This document shows positions 44,430 to 52,120 of a DNA stretch of 64,000 nt, piece by piece. Under the pieces are notes generated by a model, which was given only the letters and a program-made list of their open reading frames with translations, was not told the DNA's origin and searched no databases. Position 1 is the first letter of the stretch, and the number at the start of each line of letters is the position of its first letter. Position numbers and translations under genes: made by a program. This stretch comes from CAZJLP01 sp964546955 (GTDB lineage Bacteria > Verrucomicrobiota > Verrucomicrobiia > Opitutales > Opitutaceae), in contig CAZJLP010000004.1 in the NCBI GenBank assembly GCA_964546955.1, forward strand, positions 105,667 through 169,666. The letters are read 5' to 3'.

Positions 44430-46148
44430 ATGCGCTGGAACTACACACCGCTCCCAGCCGAAGCGGTTGAGACCTTAAGCCGCCGAGCCGGCGTCAGCGC
44501 CGTGCTCGCGGAGCTCTTGCTGCGAAATGGATTCGGCGATGCGGAGGCCGCGGCCAAATTCCTTCGACCGGCACTGGGAGAACTAAACGATCCGTTTCTA
44601 CTCCCACATGTCGAGACCGCAGCCACGCGGCTGCGTCAGGCGATCGCCAATCGCGAAGACATCGCGGTCCTGGGGGACTACGATGTGGATGGGGTCAGCA
44701 GCACCGCCCTCCTCGTCAGCATCCTGCGCCGATTCGGCTTGAACCCGCGGTTTGTCGTGCCGCGCCGGATGGAGGACGGTTATGGTCTTTCACGCAGCGC
44801 CATTGACCGCGCGCTGGAGCTGGGCCGCCCACAGCTTTTCATCGCGCTCGATTGCGGCACCAATTCGCACGAAGAGGTGGCCTACCTTTGCGGGCAGGGC
44901 ATCGATGTCATCGTGGTGGACCACCACCGCTCCAAAGAGAAACCGCTGGCCCAAGGCATCCTCGTCAATCCTCACGTGCACCATTTCGAGGGCGACGCCA
45001 GCTGGCGTCATCTCTGCACCGTCGGGCTGGTCTTCAAACTCGCGCATGGGCTGCTCAAGCAACTCCGCGCGGAGAACCACCCCGTGGCGTTCCGCGTCAA
45101 GTTGAGGGATTATCTCGACTTGGTCGCCATGGGCACCGTGGCGGACCTTGTTCCCCTGCAGGGCGAGAACCGAATCCTCGCGCGACAAGGCTTGAAGATT
45201 CTCCAGGCGACCCAACGACCGGGCCTGCGCGCTTTGATGCAGGTCGCCGGTGTCAAGCCGGGGCAGGACATCCTGCCCGTGGATATTTCCTTCCGCCTCG
45301 GGCCGCGGATCAATGCCAGCGGACGTCTGGCGGATGCCGCGATCTCAGTCGAATTGATCCTGAGCGAGGACGAGAAGTTTTGCGCCGAGACCGCTCTGCA
45401 GCTTGACGTATTCAACCGCGAACGACAGGAGATCGAACGGTTGATCACGGAAGAGGCGGAGAAGCTGATCGAGACGCAATTCTCCAGCTGGCCGGGCATC
45501 GTTCTGTTCGCGGAGAATTGGCATCCCGGAGTGGTCGGTATCGTCGCCGGCCGCGTGACCCGTAAATACAACCGACCCTGCGTGGTGTTGGGCAACGAAG
45601 GCGAATTTGCCAAAGGTTCGGGTCGCAGTGTAGATGGCATCAACCTCGTCGATGTTCTCGGCACCTGCTGCGAACACCTCACGAGTTGGGGCGGCCATCC
45701 CATGGCGGTCGGGGTCTCGCTGACCAAAATAAAACTGGACGACTTTCGTCTGCGTTTTGCGGAAGCAGTGAAGCTTCATGCGGGCGCGGATTTGATCGAG
45801 CCCCGCCTCGAGATCGCCGCTTGGCTGACTCCCGAGCAGGTGAGAGAGCCGTTGCTCGATGAGATTTGTACGCTGCATCCCTTCGGCCAAGGCAATCCGG
45901 AGCCGGTCTTCGGCATTCGCGGCGTTGTGTTGCGGCAACTGCCCGAAATCTTCAAAGGTCAGCATTTTCGGTTTAACTTCGACGACGGCCGCGGCCGCCG
46001 CCTTTACGGCGTCGCGTGGAAGATGGCGCATCGTCTGCCTCCGGTGGGCCAGCCCATCGATCTCGCCGTGGAGCTGACCTGGAATTATTTCAACGACCGC
46101 AAACTGCTGCAGCTGGAATTGATCGATTGGCGCCCGGCGGGCACCTGA
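44430..46148 (+). CDS. recJ: single-stranded-DNA-specific exonuclease RecJ
   Basis: A 572-residue DHH-family nuclease for repair and recombination, degrading ssDNA 5' to 3'. DYDVDGVSSTALLV and VVDHHRSKEKPLA are catalytic motifs, with DLVAMGTVADLVPL and SGRSVDGINLVDVL downstream and an OB-fold region before the C-terminus (FNFDDGRGRRLYGVAW). The length agrees with other RecJ proteins. It lies 93 bp after secDF; such linkage is common. Confidence 0.94.
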   Translation: MRWNYTPLPAEAVETLSRRAGVSAVLAELLLRNGFGDAEAAAKFLRPALGELNDPFLLPHVETAATRLRQAIANREDIAVLGDYDVDGVSSTALLVSILRRFGLNPRFVVPRRMEDGYGLSRSAIDRALELGRPQLFIALDCGTNSHEEVAYLCGQGIDVIVVDHHRSKEKPLAQGILVNPHVHHFEGDASWRHLCTVGLVFKLAHGLLKQLRAENHPVAFRVKLRDYLDLVAMGTVADLVPLQGENRILARQGLKILQATQRPGLRALMQVAGVKPGQDILPVDISFRLGPRINASGRLADAAISVELILSEDEKFCAETALQLDVFNRERQEIERLITEEAEKLIETQFSSWPGIVLFAENWHPGVVGIVAGRVTRKYNRPCVVLGNEGEFAKGSGRSVDGINLVDVLGTCCEHLTSWGGHPMAVGVSLTKIKLDDFRLRFAEAVKLHAGADLIEPRLEIAAWLTPEQVREPLLDEICTLHPFGQGNPEPVFGIRGVVLRQLPEIFKGQHFRFNFDDGRGRRLYGVAWKMAHRLPPVGQPIDLAVELTWNYFNDRKLLQLELIDWRPAGT

Positions 46149-46164
46149 ATTCGATCCGAAAACG

Positions 46165-46458
46165 ACCGCTAATTGGATTTCACCAATGAGTGAAATCTTG
46201 AATATGAAGCTCCGGCTTATCGCTTCGCTGACAAGCTCGAGGGTCTGCTTATCGCAGACGACAACCCACGATTAGTGGGTCCCTTAGCAGGGTAGCGTTG
46301 GCGATTAGCCGAAACTTCCGATTTTAGATTTCACCCGTTGGTGGCGAAGTGCGAATGCACGAAGCGACAACGCGGCTGCGTTGGCCCTGAGCGTAGCGAA
46401 TGGGTAGGAGGCGCGGGTGCCCTTGGGGCGGCAAACGACTACAAATCCAATTAGCGGT
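46165..46458. repeat. 294-bp element with 16-bp terminal inverted repeats (copy B of a dispersed repeat)
   Basis: ACCGCTAATTGGATTT (46165-46180) and AAATCCAATTAGCGGT (46443-46458) are perfect inverted repeats. Inside, GATTTCAC-CAATGA-GTGAAATC (46176-46197) forms a hairpin and a similar segment occurs at about 46326-46344. The outer 59 bp matches 11581-11639. It contains no convincing gene, so it looks like a MITE or other non-autonomous element. Confidence 0.75.
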
Positions 46459-46556
46459 GCAAAAGGATCGATGCAGCTGCATTTGCCGGCGGGGCTGCTT
46501 CGAAGGTTGCTGTTGCCATTGGGGCGGAGCGGCGTTTTCTCGTAGGGACGCACGGC

Positions 46557-47222
46557 ATGAAAATCTCGGCTGAGAAACGATATGCAGTTCTGACGGGCGA
46601 TGTGGTGGACTCGTCGAAATTGTCCAAAGCCAAACGCCAGGCTCTGCCCGAGGTCCTGCGCCGCGCTTCCCGCCGGACACGTAAAGCCTTTGCCGACGCC
46701 GTGCCATTGGATGTCGATGTATTTCGGGGCGATGGCTGGCAGCTATTGGTCAGCGACCCCGTCAAAGCCCTTCGTATCGCCTTTTTCTTTCGGGCCTGCG
46801 TCCGTTCGGAGAGCGAACGAGGGCGGGGTCTCGACACCCGCGTGGCGATTGGATTGGGACCGGTCGATTTCGTGCCGGGGCAACGGGTGTCGGAGGGGGA
46901 CGGCGAAGCCTACCGCTTGTCCGGACGGGCCCTGGAAAAGCTGAGCAGAAAGCACTACGTCGCGCTCGTGATGGGAGGCGACGGCACCCCGGCCGACCTG
47001 GCTGTGGTGGTGCGGCTGTTGGATGCGCTCGCGCAGGGTTGGACGGGCAAGCAGGCCCTGGCTGTCACGGGCTCCCTGCAATCCTGGACTCAGGAAAAGA
47101 TAGCCCAATCTTGGTCCGAACCTATTCGCCAGCCGGCCGTGGCCAAACATCTGGAGGGAGCGCAATGGCCGGCGGTTGAAGAAGGTCTCGTCTACCTCGA
47201 ACGCGTGTTGGGCCAGTCGTGA
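46557..47222 (+). CDS. SatD family protein
   Basis: A 221-residue soluble protein. The N-terminal AVLTGDVVDSSKLSKAKRQ and the VFRGDGWQLLVSDP and RVAIGLGPVDFV segments are typical of the SatD family, whose role is unknown. It is followed 117 bp later by a DUF3307 membrane protein, the usual partner. ATG 46557 is the only good start. Function not established. Confidence 0.82.
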   Translation: MKISAEKRYAVLTGDVVDSSKLSKAKRQALPEVLRRASRRTRKAFADAVPLDVDVFRGDGWQLLVSDPVKALRIAFFFRACVRSESERGRGLDTRVAIGLGPVDFVPGQRVSEGDGEAYRLSGRALEKLSRKHYVALVMGGDGTPADLAVVVRLLDALAQGWTGKQALAVTGSLQSWTQEKIAQSWSEPIRQPAVAKHLEGAQWPAVEEGLVYLERVLGQS

Positions 47223-47257
47223 TCGCCGTGAATCCTGAGCAGCGAATAGGTTCAGAT

Positions 47258-47277
47258 TATAACCTCCTTGGGTTATA
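47258..47277. promoter_or_regulatory. palindromic site between satD and the DUF3307 gene
   Basis: TATAACC (47258-47264) and GGTTATA (47271-47277) form an inverted repeat with a 6-bp spacer, in an AT-rich stretch of an otherwise GC-rich area. It could be an operator or promoter element for the downstream gene. Confidence 0.4.
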
Positions 47278-47339
47278 TGTGCTCTATATAATCTCTACGG
47301 GCTATAGCGCGGCCCGGGTGGCCCGCCTTTGACCTGCGT

Positions 47340-48098
47340 ATGTCCCCGGCGGCAATCGATCTCTTTCTCGCGCTTCTGATCGGCCATTTGATTGGCGATT
47401 TCGTGCTTCAGACCAATCACATGGCGAAGAACAAGCGTCGCGTGGGCGTGCTTTGCGTGCACTGCCTGGTCGTCACGACCGCCACGTATTTGTGCGTCGC
47501 ACGGTGGGACGCGTGGCAAATCCCGCTGGCCGTATTCGCCAGTCATGCCGCAATTGACGCGATCAAAGCCGCCATCGGTAAGGACAACGCGACCACCTTC
47601 ATCCTGGATCAATTCGCTCACGCGGCCGCCCTCGTCACGTTGGCATGCTATGCCGGCGACGTAGGAGGATTATCGGAGTGGCAGATGTGGCTAGGCCACG
47701 ATGTGCTGCGAATCTGGGTAGTTGTCGCAGGAGCGATCGTTTGCATCCGTGCGGGCGGAATCCTGATCGGCTATTGGGTCCATCCTTACCTGGCCGAAAT
47801 TCGCGACGCCGCGCTCGTGCAAAACGACCCGCTGCAGCCGGGTCGTTCCCGCGGCCTCACGAACGGCGGGCGTGTCATCGGCCAATGGGAGCGAGCTTTG
47901 ATCTTTATCTTCGTCTGTCTCGGACAATTCGGAGCGATCGGTTTTCTCGTCGCCGCCAAATCGATTTTCCGCTTCGGAGAGCTGAAGGACCGCGAGAACC
48001 GCATGGAAGCGGAGTATATCACGATCGGCACGCTGATGAGCTTCGGCTGGGCAATCGTCACAGCCTGGCTGACCTGGTCGTTGAGGGAGAAGGTTTGA
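47340..48098 (+). CDS. DUF3307 membrane protein
   Basis: A 252-residue inner-membrane protein. The DUF3307 signature LFLALLIGHLIGDFVLQTNHMAKNK is at the N-terminus, with HCLVVTTATYLCVA and ASHAAIDAIKAAIGKDN following; about five to six helices in total, and a C-terminal pair near residues 185-245. Function unknown; the pairing with SatD is widely seen, so the two may act together. Confidence 0.85.
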   Translation: MSPAAIDLFLALLIGHLIGDFVLQTNHMAKNKRRVGVLCVHCLVVTTATYLCVARWDAWQIPLAVFASHAAIDAIKAAIGKDNATTFILDQFAHAAALVTLACYAGDVGGLSEWQMWLGHDVLRIWVVVAGAIVCIRAGGILIGYWVHPYLAEIRDAALVQNDPLQPGRSRGLTNGGRVIGQWERALIFIFVCLGQFGAIGFLVAAKSIFRFGELKDRENRMEAEYITIGTLMSFGWAIVTAWLTWSLREKV

Positions 48099-48101
48099 TA
48101 C

Positions 48102-48255
48102 GGCCGGCGGCCTAATAGGAGAATCGAGAAGGAAGAATGAAGAATGGCGCGCAACCCTAATTAAGCTGGCCTCAAGCCTTCAGCGGCGAGCACAACGAGT
48201 CGTTCACACCTGCATTCCTCATTTCCAGTTCTGGACTAGGAGCGCTACGCGCTCC
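48102..48255. repeat. REP-type palindromic element at the nasA 3' end
   Basis: The left hairpin GGCC-GGC-GGCC (48102-48112) is followed by TAATAGGAGAATCGAGAAG. The right end has CTAGGAGCGC-TAC-GCGCTCC (hairpin 48239-48255), which includes the nasA stop codon. The layout matches the element inside nasA at 48699-48833. Confidence 0.6.
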
Positions 48256-50554
48256 GCAAGGCCACCGCGCAGGCTTTATAACTCGGCTGACGCGAATGCG
48301 GATCGAAGGCCGGAAAAGTGAGCCGGTTCACTTGTTCGAAATGCATGGGCATAAAAACCTGGCCGGGCTGGACGATCGCGGTCACGAGCGCGACCGCTTT
48401 GGCTTCGCCTCGACGCGAATACACGACGACACTTTGTCCGTCGGCAATCCGCAATCTTGCCGCGTCCTCGGGATTGATTTCCACATGCAGAACGAGAGGC
48501 GCCAGTTTCCGGAGTACATCGCTCTTGTTGGTGCGAGACCCTGTATGCCATTGTGCCGATGTCCCGCGTCCGGTCAGCAGAAGAAGGGGATAGTCGGCGT
48601 CGGTTTGCTCGGGCATCGGCCGCGGTTCGTCGAAAATAAAACGCGCGCGTTTGTCCGCGGTATAAAACTGGCCATCGGCAAAGAGCCGGCGTTCTTGCGG
48701 CGGCATTCTGCCGCCTAATGAAGAATTGTGAATGGAGAATGCAGAATGACTCAATCCCTCCGGAGGCTGTCTGCGATCGGTGTCATTCTTCCTTCTCAAT
48801 TCTTCATTCTCCATTAGGAGCGCATCGCGCTCCGTAAAGGGCCATTGAATGCCGCGCGATTCCTCGATGTGGGCGTAATCGCGGATACCGGTGAAATCGG
48901 CGGGCTGGCCGCGGGAAAGTTCCTTCAGCACCTGAAAGGCTGCTTCGGGCGAAGTCCATTGGCGGAACAGGTCTCCACAGCCCCACGCTTCGGCCACGAG
49001 TTTGAAAATGGAGAAGTCACTGAGAGCTTGCCCCGGAGCCCGGGCGACTTTTCTCGCCAGACCGAGCCGGCGCTCGGAATTGATGAAGACACCGTCCTTC
49101 TCGCCCCAGCCCGCGGCAGGAAGGAAAAGGTCGGCCATACGCGCAGTCTCGGTGGTCGCGTACATGTCCTGGACCACCAGGAAATCCAGCTTCTTCCGCA
49201 ATTCCGCGAAACGGGTCTGATTGACCCAGGAGTGGGCAGTGTTCGTAGCGATGATCCAAAGCGCTCGAATTTCGCCGCTCTCAATGCCGTCCAGAATTTG
49301 ATCGTAAGCCCAACTGGGGCGATCCGGAATCCGCGCCGAATCGATGCCGAGGATCGAGGCGACATGTGCGCGATGCTCGGGTTTCGCGAAGTCATATCCT
49401 CCCATCAGGGACGTCGCGTTGCCAAAAAGGCGCGAGCCCATGGCATTGCATTGGCCGGTGATCGAATTGGCCCCGGTTCCCGGTCGCCCGATGTTTCCCG
49501 TCATCAGTGCCAGGTTGATGATCGCCTGGGCGGTACGCGTGGACTCGTGGCTCTGGTTCACCCCCATCGTCCACCAGAATGACACGCGCTCTTTCTCGGC
49601 GATGATGCTCGCGACGCGCTGAATTACCTCGGGTGGAAGGCCTGTTTCCGTCGCGACCCGCTCGAGCGAGAAAGGCGCCAAAAAGGCGGCAAATGCTTCG
49701 TAACCCTGAGTGTGGGCGGTGATGAACTCGTTTTTCACCGCACCCCGTTCGATGAGGAGGCGCGCTATCCCGTAGAGCAGGACCAAGTCGCTTTTGGGCC
49801 TCAAGGGAAGGTGCAGGGTGGAGGCCATCGCCGTTTCCGTCCGCCGGGGATCGATGACGACGATCTCAGGTTGGCGGCGGTTCTGCATGACGCGCTGCCA
49901 CATGATCGGATGCGCAATACAGGGATTGGCTCCAATAAAAATCAGGGCGTCGCTTTCTTCAAAATCCCGATAGGTGAAGGGCGGAGCATCGAAGCCGAAG
50001 GACTGCTTGTACGCGACGTGCGAGGTCGCCATGCACTGCCGCGTGTTGGAGTCGCAGTGCAGAAGGCCCATTCCAAACTTCGCCAACGCTCCCAGGAGAG
50101 CCATCTCCTCCATCACAATCTGGCCGGTGCTGAGAAAGGAGACCGACGCGCGGCCATGCTTCTCCTGAACCTTCTTCAGGTTGCGCACAAAGGACTCAAC
50201 CGCAGTGGACCAGTTCACCGGCGCCAATTCGCCGCGTTCGTTCCTCAGCAAGGGGCTTGTCGCCCGGTCCGGGGCCGAAAGAGGGGTGAGCGCTTCCCAG
50301 CCTTTCGGGCAGGCCATGCCGAGATTGACCGGATAGTCGGGGTCGGCGCTCAAATTGATCGCCTGGCCCTCTGCGTCGAGGTGAACTTTCAAGGAACACC
50401 CGGTGCTGCAAAACCCGCAGATCGATGTTCGGGTAGAGGCGGGTTTGAGCTTGGCGGGCACGCGGCCGAGCCCGAAATCGGCGGGGTGAAGCACCAATTC
50501 GCTGGTCATCGGCCCCGTGCGGGCCCGAAGCAATTGCTCGAGTGCCGAAATCAT
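48245..50554 (-). CDS. nasA: assimilatory nitrate reductase, catalytic molybdopterin subunit
   Basis: A 769-residue NarB/NasA-type enzyme reducing nitrate to nitrite with bis-MGD molybdenum. The [4Fe-4S] site is CGFCSTGCSLKV... ACPKGW near residues 45-85. Conserved stretches include GQIVMEEMALLGALAKFGMG, SNTRQCMATSHVAYKQSFG and GTGANSITGQCNAMGSR. Residues about 574-618 come from a 135-bp palindromic repeat inserted in frame, and the last codons (ALRSA) lie in a second one. The start overlaps the upstream gene by 4 bp. No Tat signal, so cytoplasmic. Confidence 0.93.
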   Translation of the reverse strand: MISALEQLLRARTGPMTSELVLHPADFGLGRVPAKLKPASTRTSICGFCSTGCSLKVHLDAEGQAINLSADPDYPVNLGMACPKGWEALTPLSAPDRATSPLLRNERGELAPVNWSTAVESFVRNLKKVQEKHGRASVSFLSTGQIVMEEMALLGALAKFGMGLLHCDSNTRQCMATSHVAYKQSFGFDAPPFTYRDFEESDALIFIGANPCIAHPIMWQRVMQNRRQPEIVVIDPRRTETAMASTLHLPLRPKSDLVLLYGIARLLIERGAVKNEFITAHTQGYEAFAAFLAPFSLERVATETGLPPEVIQRVASIIAEKERVSFWWTMGVNQSHESTRTAQAIINLALMTGNIGRPGTGANSITGQCNAMGSRLFGNATSLMGGYDFAKPEHRAHVASILGIDSARIPDRPSWAYDQILDGIESGEIRALWIIATNTAHSWVNQTRFAELRKKLDFLVVQDMYATTETARMADLFLPAAGWGEKDGVFINSERRLGLARKVARAPGQALSDFSIFKLVAEAWGCGDLFRQWTSPEAAFQVLKELSRGQPADFTGIRDYAHIEESRGIQWPFTERDALLMENEELRRKNDTDRRQPPEGLSHSAFSIHNSSLGGRMPPQERRLFADGQFYTADKRARFIFDEPRPMPEQTDADYPLLLLTGRGTSAQWHTGSRTNKSDVLRKLAPLVLHVEINPEDAARLRIADGQSVVVYSRRGEAKAVALVTAIVQPGQVFMPMHFEQVNRLTFPAFDPHSRQPSYKACAVALRSA
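48699..48833. repeat. REP-type palindromic element in frame inside nasA
   Basis: The hairpin GGCGGC-ATTCT-GCCGCC (48699-48715) is followed by TAATGAAGAATTGTGAATGG. On the other side is the mirrored CTTCTCAATTCTTCATTCTC and the hairpin GGAGCGC-ATC-GCGCTCC (48817-48833). The arms are imperfect inverted repeats. The length is 135 bp (45 codons), so the reading frame survives. Confidence 0.75.
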
Positions 50555-52113
50555 CGCGAATTGACTCCGGGCATTTTCATGGGGGCCACGGCCCGGAAAT
50601 AGAGGTAACGCTCCGATACTTCACCTCCAAGCGCCATCGCAAGTACCAGCCAGGCCCAGTTTGACGGCACTCCACCCACCGCAATCAAGACGGGGGCCGC
50701 CACTCCGCCGAGCAGCCCGACGACATACCGTGTCCCCATGACGTTGCGAAGCGGGCCGGAAAGCAGCAGAGCGGTCTTGAGAGCTGGGCGGGGCGTTTCA
50801 TCCTCTTTGTCGAGCGTTTGAAAAATCCGCGTTTCGACCGCGAGTTTCGCCAGCACCGCGGTGGCGAGCGCAATCGCAACGATGCCGTCCGGCCGCAAGA
50901 CAAAGGCGCTCGCCACCGCCAGGATCAGGGCGGTGCCAAAAAACCGGGGAGCGGTTTCCTGGAGACGCCAAAAATGCCTACGCGTATCGGCGTAGATCAT
51001 GCACGAACACCAAAGGCCGGTCAGTCCCAAGGCTCCGGTTGCAATCGAAAGAGGCAGGCGAAAAAGAGTTTGGCTGGCGGCCAGACCAAACCAGAGGCCA
51101 AACACGACCGCTTCGCGACTCAGCCAGGATTGTTTGAGCCCCAGGAAGATCCGCCACGCCCTGAGAGGCTGCCCCAAATGAAAAACCGAACTCACTAGGC
51201 CGACGAAACCGGCAGCGAGCCCGACCCGGTCGAGATCTGGGCAATTCCGAGGGAACGCCGCCTCGAGCGCGAAACATCCCACCGCCATGGGCACGAACGT
51301 CAGCATCAGGACCAAGGGCCAATGCGGGGGCTGGAGGATCAGCCTGCTGGCGTCGGCCGCCGCGACGTTTTCCGGCAGCGCCCGCTTCGAGATGTAACGG
51401 GTCGTCGGCTGCGTGTAGTCCGAGGCGGGCGCCACGGACGCGGGCAAAAACTGCGTCGTGTCGGTCGACGCCCCGGTGGAACTGCGGTAAGTCTTGACCG
51501 TGACAATCCGAATGGCCTCGGTCGGGCAGGCCTGCACGCAGGCGGGCGCCTCGCCGGCGGCAAGACGGCTATGGCACATGTCGCACTTGCGGACAATGCC
51601 GAGACGCTCGCTGTATTTGGGAACGTCGTACGGACACTTCAGGACGCAATATTGGCAACCAATGCACTGATCGTCCAAGTGGCGGACAATGCCCGTCGCG
51701 TCGTCTTTCTCATAGGCTAACACCGGGCATCCGTTGAGGCAGGCCGGATCGGCACAATGGTGGCAGGCCGTGGTGATCGTTTGCTGGAACGGGTGCCGCC
51801 GGTCTCCGCCGAGGATCGTGCCGATGTCCCGCCACGTTTCCTCGTCGTCGAGTCCATTCAGCGAATGACAACCCGCCACACACGCTTTGCAGCCCGTGCA
51901 GGAGTCGAGATCGACCTCGAAGGCATACTGCTCGTCGGCGGCTGGCGCGGTCAGCGGAATGAGGTCGCGATAGACCGCCTCGGGCTGGGACAGCACCGCG
52001 GCGCCATGCGCATCGGAAAACCGCGCGACCGGCGTCTGCAAACGCTGTTGGTCCGCGAGGAGTTCCTCGATCAACGTTTGCGTCCGCGTAGTGCTCGAGC
52101 CCGTGTCCGCCAT
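50551..52113 (-). CDS. nitrate reductase electron-transfer subunit: DmsB-DmsC-type fusion
   Basis: A 520-residue fusion. Residues about 60-235 bind four [4Fe-4S] clusters: CTGCKACVAGC, CHHCADPACLNGCP, CIGCQYCVLKCP, and CDMCHSRLAAGEAPACVQACP. Residues about 265-515 are a DmsC-like anchor with roughly eight helices. It should pass electrons from membrane quinol to NasA. Cytoplasmic iron-sulfur part, membrane-bound anchor. Overlaps nasA by 4 bp (ATGA). No twin-arginine signal is seen. It is upstream of nasA in the cluster. Confidence 0.88.
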   Translation of the reverse strand: MADTGSSTTRTQTLIEELLADQQRLQTPVARFSDAHGAAVLSQPEAVYRDLIPLTAPAADEQYAFEVDLDSCTGCKACVAGCHSLNGLDDEETWRDIGTILGGDRRHPFQQTITTACHHCADPACLNGCPVLAYEKDDATGIVRHLDDQCIGCQYCVLKCPYDVPKYSERLGIVRKCDMCHSRLAAGEAPACVQACPTEAIRIVTVKTYRSSTGASTDTTQFLPASVAPASDYTQPTTRYISKRALPENVAAADASRLILQPPHWPLVLMLTFVPMAVGCFALEAAFPRNCPDLDRVGLAAGFVGLVSSVFHLGQPLRAWRIFLGLKQSWLSREAVVFGLWFGLAASQTLFRLPLSIATGALGLTGLWCSCMIYADTRRHFWRLQETAPRFFGTALILAVASAFVLRPDGIVAIALATAVLAKLAVETRIFQTLDKEDETPRPALKTALLLSGPLRNVMGTRYVVGLLGGVAAPVLIAVGGVPSNWAWLVLAMALGGEVSERYLYFRAVAPMKMPGVNSR

Positions 52114-52120
52114 GGGCGCG

